NCBI RefSeq assembly: GCF_014650075.1 | Contig: NZ_BMUG01000019.1 | Location: forward strand, 1 to 64,000 | Length of the DNA: 64,000 nt | Reading direction: 5' to 3' | Origin: Streptomyces microflavus | Lineage (GTDB): Bacteria > Actinomycetota > Actinomycetes > Streptomycetales > Streptomycetaceae | Part shown: positions 53,888 to 61,131 of the stretch, one piece after another | How the letters are laid out: every line of letters starts with the position of its first letter | Position numbering within the stretch: the first letter of the stretch is position 1 | Position numbers and translations under genes: made by a program | The notes under the pieces: model-generated | Database searches by the model: none | Seen by the model: only the letters and a program-made list of their open reading frames with translations | What the model was told of the DNA's origin: nothing

Positions 53888-55060
53888 ATGTCCGACCGTG
53901 CCCCGCAGCCGGTGGAACGCCGTCTGCCCACCGAGGAGTCCCGGCAGCTCGTCGCGCTCGTCCGCGACATCGTGTCCAAGGAGATCGCTCCCCGAGCGGC
54001 CGAGGAGGAGGACGCGGGCCACTTCCCGCGCGAGGTGTTCACCCTCCTCTCCGAATCCGGCCTCCTCGGACTTCCCTACGGCTCCGCCCACGGCGGCGGC
54101 GACCAGCCCTACGAGGTCTACCTCCAGGTGCTGGAGGAGCTGGCCGCGGCCCGCCTCACCGTCGGCCTCGGCGTCAGCGTCCACTCCCTCGCCTGCCACG
54201 CACTCGCCGGATACGGCACCGAGGAGCAGCAGGCCGCGCACCTCCCCGCGATGCTCTCCGGGGGTCTGCTGGGCGCCTACTGCCTCTCCGAACCCGCCTC
54301 CGGCTCCGACGCCGCCTCCCTGCGCACCAAGGCCGTGCGCGACGGCGAGGACTGGGTCATCACCGGGACCAAGGCGTGGATCACCCACGGCGGCGTCGCC
54401 GACTTCTACACCGTGCTCGCCCGCACCGGCGTCGACGGCCCCCGCGGCATCACGGCCTTCCTCGTCCCGGGCGATGCCGAAGGTCTGAACGCGGCCCTCC
54501 CCGAGAAGAAGATGGGGATGAAGGGCTCGCCCACGGCCCAGCTCAACTTCGACGGCGTACGGGTTGGTGACGACCGCCGCATCGGCGAGGAGGGCCAGGG
54601 CTTCGCCATCGCCCTGTCCGCGCTCGACTCCGGGCGCCTGGGCATCGCGGCCTGTGCGATCGGGGTCGCCCAGGCGGCCCTGGACGAGGCCGTCCGGTAC
54701 GCCACCGACCGCCGCCAGTTCGGCCGCCCCATCGCGGACTTCCAGGGGCTGCGCTTCATGCTCGCCGACATGGCCACCCAGATCGAGGCGGGCCGGGCGC
54801 TCTACCTGGAGGCGGCACGGCTGCGCGACGCGGGGGAACCCTTCTCCCGCCAGGCGGCCATGGCGAAGCTCTTCTGCACGGACGCGGCCATGCGGGTGAC
54901 CACCGACGCCGTCCAGGTGCTCGGCGGCTACGGCTACACGCTCGACTTCCCGGTCGAGCGGCTGATGCGCGAGGCCAAGGTGCTGCAGATCGTGGAAGGC
55001 ACCAACCAGATCCAGCGCATGGTCATCGCGCGCCACCTCGCGGGTCCGGAGACCCGCTGA
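53888..55060 (+). CDS. acyl-CoA dehydrogenase family protein
   Basis: A 390-residue FAD enzyme that alpha,beta-dehydrogenates an acyl-CoA. Signatures: GAYCLSEPASGSDAASLRTKA, WVITGTKAWITHGG, DRRQFGRPIADFQGLRFMLADMA and the C-terminal VQVLGGYGYTLDFPVERLMRE...VEGTNQIQRMVIAR, where the catalytic Glu sits in VEGT. The length is normal. The ATG at 53888 follows GGAGGAGA by about 9 nt. Chain-length preference is not evident; no other beta-oxidation genes adjoin. Its last 38 bp overlap a convergent small gene. Confidence 0.94.
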   Translation: MSDRAPQPVERRLPTEESRQLVALVRDIVSKEIAPRAAEEEDAGHFPREVFTLLSESGLLGLPYGSAHGGGDQPYEVYLQVLEELAAARLTVGLGVSVHSLACHALAGYGTEEQQAAHLPAMLSGGLLGAYCLSEPASGSDAASLRTKAVRDGEDWVITGTKAWITHGGVADFYTVLARTGVDGPRGITAFLVPGDAEGLNAALPEKKMGMKGSPTAQLNFDGVRVGDDRRIGEEGQGFAIALSALDSGRLGIAACAIGVAQAALDEAVRYATDRRQFGRPIADFQGLRFMLADMATQIEAGRALYLEAARLRDAGEPFSRQAAMAKLFCTDAAMRVTTDAVQVLGGYGYTLDFPVERLMREAKVLQIVEGTNQIQRMVIARHLAGPETR

Positions 55061-55316
55061 CCCGCAGCGGCCGGTCCGACCAGACGGGAAGCGCGGCGGC
55101 CTGGGTCCACTCCGGGTCGCGGTGGCCCGGCACGGTCCGGCCGCTGCTCCGCCAATGCCGCAGCAGGGCGCTGTAGATGGGCGGGTCGACGGGGGAGGCC
55201 ATCGGTGAGTTCCCCGTCGACCGGGGCAGCGGCTGCGGTTGCGGAACCGATTCTTCGGGGGCCGGTGGAGCGAGACGGCGGCGACCCGAGCCGACTGGTG
55301 AATGCAGCGTCGTCAT
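55023..55316 (-). CDS. small hypothetical protein
   Basis: A 97-residue protein of unknown function. The N-terminal half is Pro/Ser-rich and likely disordered; the second half (PPIYSALLRHWRSSGRTVPG, then HRDPEWTQAAALPVW) resembles a small conserved Streptomyces family I have seen. It overlaps the 3' end of the acyl-CoA dehydrogenase gene by 38 bp in the opposite direction. The gene is probable but not certain. Confidence 0.5.
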   Translation of the reverse strand: MTTLHSPVGSGRRRLAPPAPEESVPQPQPLPRSTGNSPMASPVDPPIYSALLRHWRSSGRTVPGHRDPEWTQAAALPVWSDRPLRVSGSPDPRGGAR

Positions 55317-55416
55317 ACGGGGTGAACGCGCCGGGGCGGGCCCGGGTCACTGCCACGCCGATCCGAGTGCCAGTTCGGCGGGTGCCCGCAGGAGTGCCGG
55401 CCCGGAGAACCGCACC

Positions 55417-55453
55417 GCCCGCACCACGCCGGACGGGCCGTCGTGGTGCGGGC
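55417..55453 (-). terminator. terminator hairpin after the 55542 gene
   Basis: GCCCGCACCACG / CGTGGTGCGGGC is a perfect 12-bp stem with a 13-nt loop, 90 nt past the stop of the minus-strand 55542-55940 gene. Confidence 0.75.
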
Positions 55454-55541
55454 AGAAGTGCACAGCGGGTCAGGAGCGGTTGCGTACGGGCCGGGGGCGG
55501 TGCCGCGCGAGTCCGTACGTACAAGGCCGGGAGCCGACGGC

Positions 55542-55940
55542 TCAGGCGGCCTCGCGCCGCATCAGGGGCACACGCAGCGGGCGGGAGCCCGGGCCGCCGG
55601 CGTGCGAGAAGGGCTGCATCCGCCAGTCGAGTCCCTGGGGGAGCGTCAGCAGCAGCGCCGCCTCCTGCTCCTGGGGCTCCAGCGTCTCGTCCGCGGGCCG
55701 GGCGTCCGCCACCACGCGGCCGGTGCCGGAGCAGACGGTGAGCACGAACGGGTTCCACGGGGTGGGGCACCGGGCGTGCTCAGGCAGGACGTCCTCGTCG
55801 GCCAGCAGTGCGATCGGCCGGGCGCAGTCCGGGCAGATCACCCGGAACATCTCGAACATGTCGTACACATCGGCGCCGTCGTCCTCGTCCGGATCGACAG
55901 GCTCCGGTTCGGTACGTCCGGTGAGCTTCAGGCTCTGCAT
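55542..55940 (-). CDS. conserved hypothetical protein with Cys motif
   Basis: A 132-residue protein starting MQSLKLTGRTEPEPVDP. An acidic stretch (DPDEDDGADVYDMFEMF) is followed by RVICPDCARPIALLADED and HARCPTPWNPF, giving a CxxC and another Cys that could hold zinc. The C-terminal half looks beta-rich. It is divergent from an Lrp/AsnC regulator and could be its target. The ATG at 55940 is preceded by GAGGGGGG. Function unknown. Confidence 0.7.
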   Translation of the reverse strand: MQSLKLTGRTEPEPVDPDEDDGADVYDMFEMFRVICPDCARPIALLADEDVLPEHARCPTPWNPFVLTVCSGTGRVVADARPADETLEPQEQEAALLLTLPQGLDWRMQPFSHAGGPGSRPLRVPLMRREAA

Positions 55941-56142
55941 GGGAATTCCCCCCTCGGGTGGGCCGGCAGGGCGCCACGGCCTCGACCACAGCAAGCACTT
56001 CCCCCCGCGCGTGGCCGGTAACCGCGAGGGACCCCGCTACCGACCCGTAGGTCTGTGGTGTTCGTCACATGCCCCCCGCAGGTGCCGTTCCGTGACCCGT
56101 ACGACTGTGCCGACAGGCACCCGGGGCCATAGGTTGATCCGC

Positions 56143-56583
56143 ATGGAGGAGCTGGACCGTCAGATTGTGGAGTTGCTCGTCAAGGACGGGCGGATGAGCT
56201 ACACCGACCTGGGCAAGGCCACCGGCCTGTCCACCTCGGCCGTTCATCAGCGCGTCCGCCGGCTCGAGCAGCGCGGGGTGATCCGCGGCTATGCCGCGGT
56301 CGTCGACCCCGAGGCCGTCGGGCTGCCCCTCACCGCGTTCATCTCGGTGAAGCCGTTCGACCCCAGCGCACCCGACGACATCGCGGAGCGGCTCGCCGGG
56401 GTGCCGGAGCTGGAGGCCTGTCACAGCGTCGCCGGGGACGAGAACTACATCCTCAAGGTACGGGTCGCGACCCCGCTGGAGCTGGAGCACCTGCTCACCA
56501 GGATCCGTACGCTGGCCGGCGTCTCGACCCGGACGACCGTCGTCCTGTCCACCCCGTACGAGGCCCGGCCCCCGCGCGTCTGA
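56143..56583 (+). CDS. Lrp/AsnC family transcriptional regulator
   Basis: A 146-residue regulator. Winged HTH: LDRQIVELLVKDGRMSYTDL through GLSTSAVHQRVRRLEQRGVI (about residues 4-46); RAM domain: LTAFISVKPFDPS and HSVAGDENYILKVRVATPLELE. The ATG at 56143 gives the usual compact start M-E-E-L-D-R-Q-I-V. It is divergent from the small Cys protein and 56 bp upstream of an amidohydrolase on the same strand, which may be a target. Ligand unknown. Confidence 0.94.
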   Translation: MEELDRQIVELLVKDGRMSYTDLGKATGLSTSAVHQRVRRLEQRGVIRGYAAVVDPEAVGLPLTAFISVKPFDPSAPDDIAERLAGVPELEACHSVAGDENYILKVRVATPLELEHLLTRIRTLAGVSTRTTVVLSTPYEARPPRV

Positions 56584-56639
56584 GGGGCTGAGGGGGACCC
56601 GCGGGCCGGGCGGTCCCCGGCAGGCGCGAGACTGGTCCC

Positions 56640-58286
56640 ATGACCGAGAGCACCGCCCCCCAGAGCGCCCCCGAACACCGCACCCTGCTGCTGCGCGGGG
56701 GAGACGTCCACAGCCCGGCCGACCCCTTCGCGACCGCGATGGTCGTCGAACGCGGGCATGTCGCCTGGGTGGGATCCGAAGGGGCCGCCGACGCCTTCGC
56801 CACCGGCGTCGACGAAGTCGTCGACCTGGAGGGCGCCCTGGTCACCCCGGCGTTCACCGACGCCCACGTCCACACCACCGCGACCGGCCTGGCCCTGACC
56901 GGACTCGACCTCTCCGGCGCCCGCACGCTCCCCGAAGCCCTCGGCCTCGTCCGTGCGTTCGCGAACCGGCACACCGCAACCGACGTCCTCCTCGGGCACG
57001 GCTGGGACGCCGCACGGTGGCCCGAGCAGCGCCACCCCTCGCGCGCCGAGCTCGACGAGGCGTCCGGCGGCCGGGCCCTGTACCTGCCCCGGATCGACGT
57101 GCACTCGGCCGTCGTCACGACCGCCCTGCTGGACCTCGTCCCGGGCGTCACCGCGATGGCCGGATACCACCCCGACGCGCCGCTGACCGGCGACGCCCAC
57201 CACGCCGTACGCGCCGCCGCGCACGCCGCGCTCACCCCCGCGCAGCGGACCGCCGCCCAGCGCGCCGCGCTCGACCACGCCGCCTCCCTCGGCATCGGTG
57301 CCCTCCACGAGTGCGGCGGACCCGAGATCTCCGACGAGGAGGACTTCACCTCCCTCCTGGCCCTCGCCGCCGAGCGGCCCGGACCCCGGGTCTTCGGCCT
57401 CTGGGCCGAGGAGATCGCCGACGGGAAGGGGGCCCGCCGCATCCGGGACCTCGGCGCGATCGGAGCGGCCGGAGACCTCTTCGTCGACGGCTCCCTCGGC
57501 TCGCACACCGCCTGCCTCCACGAGCCGTACGCCGACGACCCGCAGACCGGCACCGCCCACCTGGACGCCGCCCGGATCGCCGCCCATGTCACCGCCTGCA
57601 CCGAGGCCGGCCTCCAGGCGGGCTTCCACGCCATCGGCGACGCGGCCGTCACCGCCGTCGTGGAGGGCGTCAGGGCCGCCGCCGAGACGCTCGGCCTGGC
57701 CAGGATCCGCGCCGCCCGCCACCGGGTCGAGCACGCCGAGATGCTCACCCCCGAGACCGTCGCCGCCTTCGCCGAACTGGGCCTCACCGCCTCCGTCCAG
57801 CCCGCCTTCGACGCCGCGTGGGGCGGCCCCGAGGGCATGTACGCCCAGCGCCTGGGCGCCGAGCGGGCCGCGACCCTGAACCCGTACGCGGCACTCCTGC
57901 GCGCCGGAGTGCCGCTCGCCTTCGGCTCCGACAGCCCGGTCACCCCCCTCGACCCCTGGGGGACCGTGCGGGCCGCCGCCCACCACCGCACCCCCGAGCA
58001 CCGCATCTCCGTCCGGGCCGGCTTCACCGCCCACACCCGGGGCGGCTGGCGGGCGATCGGCCGCGACGACGCGGGGCTCCTGGTGCCGGGCGCACCGGCC
58101 GACTACGCCGTCTGGCGGACCGCCGAACTCCTGGTCCAGGCCCCCGACGACCGGGTCGCCCGGTGGTCCACCGACCCCCGCTCCGGCACGCCCGGGCTGC
58201 CGGATCTGACACCCGGTGCCGAACTGCCGGTCTGCCTGCGGACGGTGGTCTCCGGACAAACGGTCTACGTACGACCGAACGAGTGA
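56640..58286 (+). CDS. amidohydrolase family protein (YtcJ-like)
   Basis: A 548-residue metal-dependent hydrolase. Metal-binding motifs: FTDAHVHTTATGL (about residue 78), GFHAIGDAAV (about 325), RVEHAEML (about 361) and FGSDSPVTPLDPW near the C-terminus with the conserved Asp. This is the amidohydrolase_3 (YtcJ-like) architecture, typically ~540 residues, acting on N-substituted or cyclic amides. Substrate unknown. No signal peptide. It follows the Lrp regulator on the same strand. Confidence 0.92.
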   Translation: MTESTAPQSAPEHRTLLLRGGDVHSPADPFATAMVVERGHVAWVGSEGAADAFATGVDEVVDLEGALVTPAFTDAHVHTTATGLALTGLDLSGARTLPEALGLVRAFANRHTATDVLLGHGWDAARWPEQRHPSRAELDEASGGRALYLPRIDVHSAVVTTALLDLVPGVTAMAGYHPDAPLTGDAHHAVRAAAHAALTPAQRTAAQRAALDHAASLGIGALHECGGPEISDEEDFTSLLALAAERPGPRVFGLWAEEIADGKGARRIRDLGAIGAAGDLFVDGSLGSHTACLHEPYADDPQTGTAHLDAARIAAHVTACTEAGLQAGFHAIGDAAVTAVVEGVRAAAETLGLARIRAARHRVEHAEMLTPETVAAFAELGLTASVQPAFDAAWGGPEGMYAQRLGAERAATLNPYAALLRAGVPLAFGSDSPVTPLDPWGTVRAAAHHRTPEHRISVRAGFTAHTRGGWRAIGRDDAGLLVPGAPADYAVWRTAELLVQAPDDRVARWSTDPRSGTPGLPDLTPGAELPVCLRTVVSGQTVYVRPNE

Positions 58287-58847
58287 CGTCGGAGGATTCC
58301 GTACCGCCGATCGATGGCCCGGGCACGTGTTCACGACCCGGGCGCCCCCGGCACTGACCAGGCGATTTGGGCAAAAGCCGCAGGTCGCGCGGGTGTTGAC
58401 AGAACGCGCCCACGGGCCGGTAGGTTCGGCCGGGTCCACCACAGGACGTCCGACCGGTTAAACCTCCACGCAGTCGTCGAACGCCGCTGGGTCATGGGGT
58501 GGTGTGCCGCACCGGCCCACCACCACTGACAGCCAGGTTCAGCGCCCGCGCCTCGGGGGCGAGGGAAGGTTTCAGCCGGACGGAGGGTGCGACCCGGGTG
58601 GGGCCCGGACGTTCAGTAGACAACGGCTTTCGGTCGACCCGCAGCCAGCGGGTCCCAGGTCGGCCCGAAGGGCGCCGGGCCCCGATCCGCAGTCCCGCAC
58701 GTGCCGTCACGTCGATCCGCACGTGCTTCTGTCCGCAGTTCCGTCCATCTGCCCGGCCTGTGCCACGCGACCACGCGACCGCAGCGGACTCCGGGGGCGG
58801 TCCGCTGGATATGGTGTCCCCCTGTGTACGGACTTTAAGGGGCAGCA
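58287..58847 (+). other. 561-bp untranslated region with its own promoter
   Basis: No convincing gene. After the promoter at 58396-58426 the sequence is rich in hairpins: GGTGGTG/CACCACC (58498-58524) and CCTCG/CGAGG (58551-58564), with CGCACGTG repeated near 58697 and 58720. It could be a long 5' leader of ppm1 or an independent RNA. Confidence 0.55.
58396..58426 (+). promoter_or_regulatory. SigHrdB-type promoter
   Basis: TTGACA (58396-58401) and TAGGTT (58421-58426) are separated by 19 nt, a good match to the vegetative consensus. The nearest start codon of a supported gene is about 415 nt downstream (ppm1). Confidence 0.6.
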
Positions 58848-59615
58848 GTGAACGACGGCGGTCAGAGGCAGTTCGGCCCGCTCGGCAAGGTCCTGGTGAT
58901 CATTCCGACCTACAATGAGGTCGAGAACATCAGGCCGATCGTCGACCGGGTGCGCACGGCCGCGCCGGATGCCGACATCCTGGTGGCCGACGACAACAGC
59001 CCCGACGGCACCGGAAAGGCCGCCGACGAGATCGCGGCCGCCGACGAGCAGGTCCACGTCCTGCACCGCAAGGGCAAGGAAGGGCTCGGCGCCGCCTACC
59101 TCGCGGGCTTCGGCTGGGGCGCCGAGCACGGCTACGGCGTCCTCGTCGAGATGGACGCCGACGGCTCCCACCAGCCCGAGGAGCTGCCCCGGCTGCTCAC
59201 CGCGCTCAAGGGCGCCGACCTCGTCCTCGGCTCCCGCTGGGTGCCCGGCGGCCGGGTCGTCAACTGGCCCAAGAGCCGCGAGGTCATCTCCCGGGGCGGC
59301 AGCCTCTACTCCCGCCTCGCCCTCGGCCTCTCCGTCCGCGACGTCACCGGCGGCTACCGGGCCTTCCGGACCGAGACCCTGGAGGGCCTCGGACTCGACG
59401 AGGTCGCATCGCAGGGGTACTGCTTCCAGGTCGACCTGGCCCGCCGCTCCGTGGAGGCCGGCTACCACGTGGTCGAGGTGCCCATCACCTTCGTGGACCG
59501 CGAGATCGGCGACTCCAAGATGAGCCGGGACATCCTGGTCGAGGCGCTGTGGCGGGTCACCGGCTGGGGCATCACCTCCCGCGCCAACAAGGTCCTGGGC
59601 CGTAAGAAACCCTGA
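58848..59615 (+). CDS. ppm1: polyprenol monophosphomannose synthase
   Basis: A 255-residue GT2 enzyme that transfers mannose from GDP-mannose to polyprenol phosphate, making the donor for protein O-mannosylation and other extracytoplasmic mannosylation. Motifs: VLVIIPTYNEVENIRPIV, ILVADDNSPDGTG, the metal DxD in LVEMDADGSHQPEE, GSRWVPGG and CFQVDLARRSVEAGYHVVEV. It has no membrane segment and no Lnt fusion, in contrast to the mycobacterial Ppm1. In Streptomyces this enzyme is known to be needed for the phiC31 phage receptor. Read from GTG. Confidence 0.93.
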   Translation: MNDGGQRQFGPLGKVLVIIPTYNEVENIRPIVDRVRTAAPDADILVADDNSPDGTGKAADEIAAADEQVHVLHRKGKEGLGAAYLAGFGWGAEHGYGVLVEMDADGSHQPEELPRLLTALKGADLVLGSRWVPGGRVVNWPKSREVISRGGSLYSRLALGLSVRDVTGGYRAFRTETLEGLGLDEVASQGYCFQVDLARRSVEAGYHVVEVPITFVDREIGDSKMSRDILVEALWRVTGWGITSRANKVLGRKKP

Positions 59616-59691
59616 CCCTCCACGGACGTACGGGCCGGTCCATGATCACCCCCTTACGCCGCTTCCACCTCCGTACGGGCACACTGGATGC

Positions 59692-60294
59692 ATGACGACC
59701 GGCACTCCGCCCCCGACCCGTCCCCGGCGCTCGCGCGCCCGTAGATTTCTGCCGCTGGCCCTCGCCGCCTGGCTGGTCCTGGAGATCTGGCTCCTGACCA
59801 TGGTCGCCTCGGCCGCCGGCGGGCTCACGCTCCTGCTGATCCTGGTGGCCGGGGCGGTGCTCGGCACCGTGGTGATCAAGCGCGCCGGACGCCGCGCCTT
59901 CAAGAACCTGACCGAGACCCTCCAGCAGATGCCGGGGCAGCCCGGCGCCACCGAAGCCCCCCAGGTCACCGGAGGCAAGGGTGGCAAGGGCAACGGACTG
60001 CTGATGCTCGGCGGGCTGCTGCTCCTGATCCCCGGTCTGATCTCGGACGCGGCCGGTCTGCTCCTGCTGGTGCCGCCCGTCCGCACCCTGATCGGCCGCC
60101 GGGCGGAGCGGTCCCTGGAACGCCGGATGCGGGCCGCGTCCCCCGGCAGCCTGTCGGACGCCTTCCAGCAGGCCCGGATGCACCGCCCGGACGGAAAGGT
60201 CGTCCAGGGAGAGGTCATCCGCGAGGACGGCACGCAGCCCCCCTCCGGCCCGGAAGACGACCCCCGGGGCCCACGCCCGCCCCTCACGCCCTGA
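59692..60294 (+). CDS. fxsA: FxsA family membrane protein
   Basis: A 200-residue membrane protein. Core: a first TM pair (FLPLALAAWLVLEIWLLTMVAS, LTLLLILVAGAVLGTVVIKR), then TLQQMPG, a third TM (GLLMLGGLLLLIPGLISDAAG) and the conserved LLLVPPVRTLIGRR. E. coli FxsA suppresses F-plasmid exclusion of phage T7; the role in actinobacteria is unknown. The C-terminal tail is charged and Pro-rich. A four-unit repeat begins at its stop codon and a strong terminator follows. Confidence 0.9.
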   Translation: MTTGTPPPTRPRRSRARRFLPLALAAWLVLEIWLLTMVASAAGGLTLLLILVAGAVLGTVVIKRAGRRAFKNLTETLQQMPGQPGATEAPQVTGGKGGKGNGLLMLGGLLLLIPGLISDAAGLLLLVPPVRTLIGRRAERSLERRMRAASPGSLSDAFQQARMHRPDGKVVQGEVIREDGTQPPSGPEDDPRGPRPPLTP

Positions 60295-60387
60295 CGCCGG
60301 ACGCGTCAAGAGGCCTGACGCCGGACGCGCCAGGAGCCCTGTTGCCGGACACGGCGCAAGAGCCCTGACGCCGGACATGCCAAGAGC
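60290..60387. repeat. four ~24-bp tandem repeats at the fxsA stop
   Basis: Units at 60290 (24 bp), 60314 (24), 60338 (26) and 60364 (24) share CCTGACGCCGGAC...CAAGAG. The first starts inside the fxsA stop codon region. CGCCGGAC-type elements are, in my recollection, common in Streptomyces intergenic DNA. Confidence 0.8.
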
Positions 60388-60431
60388 CGCGGGCCGTGAC
60401 ACACGTTCTGTGTCACGGCCCGCGGCTCTTG
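60381..60431. terminator. bidirectional terminator between fxsA and rbpA
   Basis: Two perfect 23-nt arms (60381-60403 and 60409-60431) are separated by CGTTC, the longest perfect hairpin in the window. It serves the convergent fxsA and rbpA genes. The left arm overlaps the last tandem repeat. Confidence 0.92.
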
Positions 60432-60490
60432 TGCTGTGCTGTTGTCGCGCTCGATGCGATGGTTACGCGGAGTGCGGTGGTGCTACGCGG

Positions 60491-60865
60491 TCAGGCAGAC
60501 TTCCTGCTGTCCCGCGGGTGCACGGCGATGTTCATGGCTCCGGAGCGCAGAACCGCCAGCCTCTCGGCCAGCACCTCCTCCAGCTCCTCGCGGGTGCGCC
60601 GCTCCATGAGCATGTCCCAGTGCGTACGCGCAGGCTTGCCCTTCTTCTCCTCGGGGCCATCCCCGTCCACCAGGAGTGCCTGGGCGCCACACGCCTTGCA
60701 CTCCCACTCCGGCGGAATTTCCGCCTCTACCGAGAACGGCATCTCGAATCGATGTCCGTTCTGGCATGCGTACTCCACCGCCTGGCGCGGGGCCAGATCG
60801 ATGCCGCGGTCCGTCTCGTAGCTGGTAACCACAAGTCGCGTGCCGCGAAGAGCTCGCTCACTCAT
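60491..60865 (-). CDS. rbpA: RNA polymerase-binding protein RbpA
   Basis: A 124-residue actinobacterial transcription factor that binds the primary sigma factor and beta' to stabilise the open complex. The start is MSERALRGTRLVVTSYETDR (N-terminal tail); the core zinc-ribbon-like domain is EYACQNGHRFEMPFSVEAEIPPEWECKACG (region), and the sigma-interacting C-terminal helices are THWDMLMERRTREELEEVLAERLAVLR. The ATG at 60865 follows GGGAGG by 8 nt. A SigR-type promoter lies upstream, in keeping with the known thiol-oxidative-stress induction of rbpA in Streptomyces. Confidence 0.97.
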   Translation of the reverse strand: MSERALRGTRLVVTSYETDRGIDLAPRQAVEYACQNGHRFEMPFSVEAEIPPEWECKACGAQALLVDGDGPEEKKGKPARTHWDMLMERRTREELEEVLAERLAVLRSGAMNIAVHPRDSRKSA

Positions 60866-60927
60866 GAATCGTGCCTCCCGGGCTTGTCGCCCACAGGACA
60901 AAATGTCGCTGTCGTCGTCATCCGGTC

Positions 60928-60953
60928 AACGTCCGGTCGCTGGCAAAGATTCC
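60928..60953 (-). promoter_or_regulatory. SigR-type promoter of rbpA
   Basis: On the minus strand GGAAT (60953-60949), exactly 18 nt, then GTT (60930-60928) matches the SigR consensus GGAAT-N18-GTT. The transcription start would be near 60920, leaving a ~55-nt leader. Confidence 0.85.
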
Positions 60954-61096
60954 CGTCGCCGGTCATGCGTCGCCCGTTCGTGCCGCTGCTTTATCTGGGT
61001 TGAGTACCCAACCTTGCCCGGTTTGTCACCTCTGGTGGGCGTTGTCACCCAACGGTCGAGCTGCTTCCACTCGCAGTAACGGTCCTCCGGGCAGGC

Positions 61097-61121
61097 CAAA
61101 GGCGTACACTACCGGCCTTTG
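61097..61121 (-). terminator. weak hairpin after the UMF1 MFS gene
   Basis: CAAAGGC / GCCTTTG is a 7-bp stem with an 11-nt loop, 11 nt past the MFS stop on the minus strand. No T-tract. Confidence 0.4.
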
Positions 61122-61131
61122 ACTTCAACGT

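Noticed and set aside
58499..58918. 139-residue + strand open frame upstream of and overlapping ppm1
   Set aside because: Runs into ppm1 in another frame, lacks typical codon bias and has no ribosome-binding site; the region looks untranslated.
60377..61003. 208-residue + strand open frame opposite rbpA
   Set aside because: Antisense to rbpA, spans a terminator hairpin and a SigR promoter, and has no recognisable domain.
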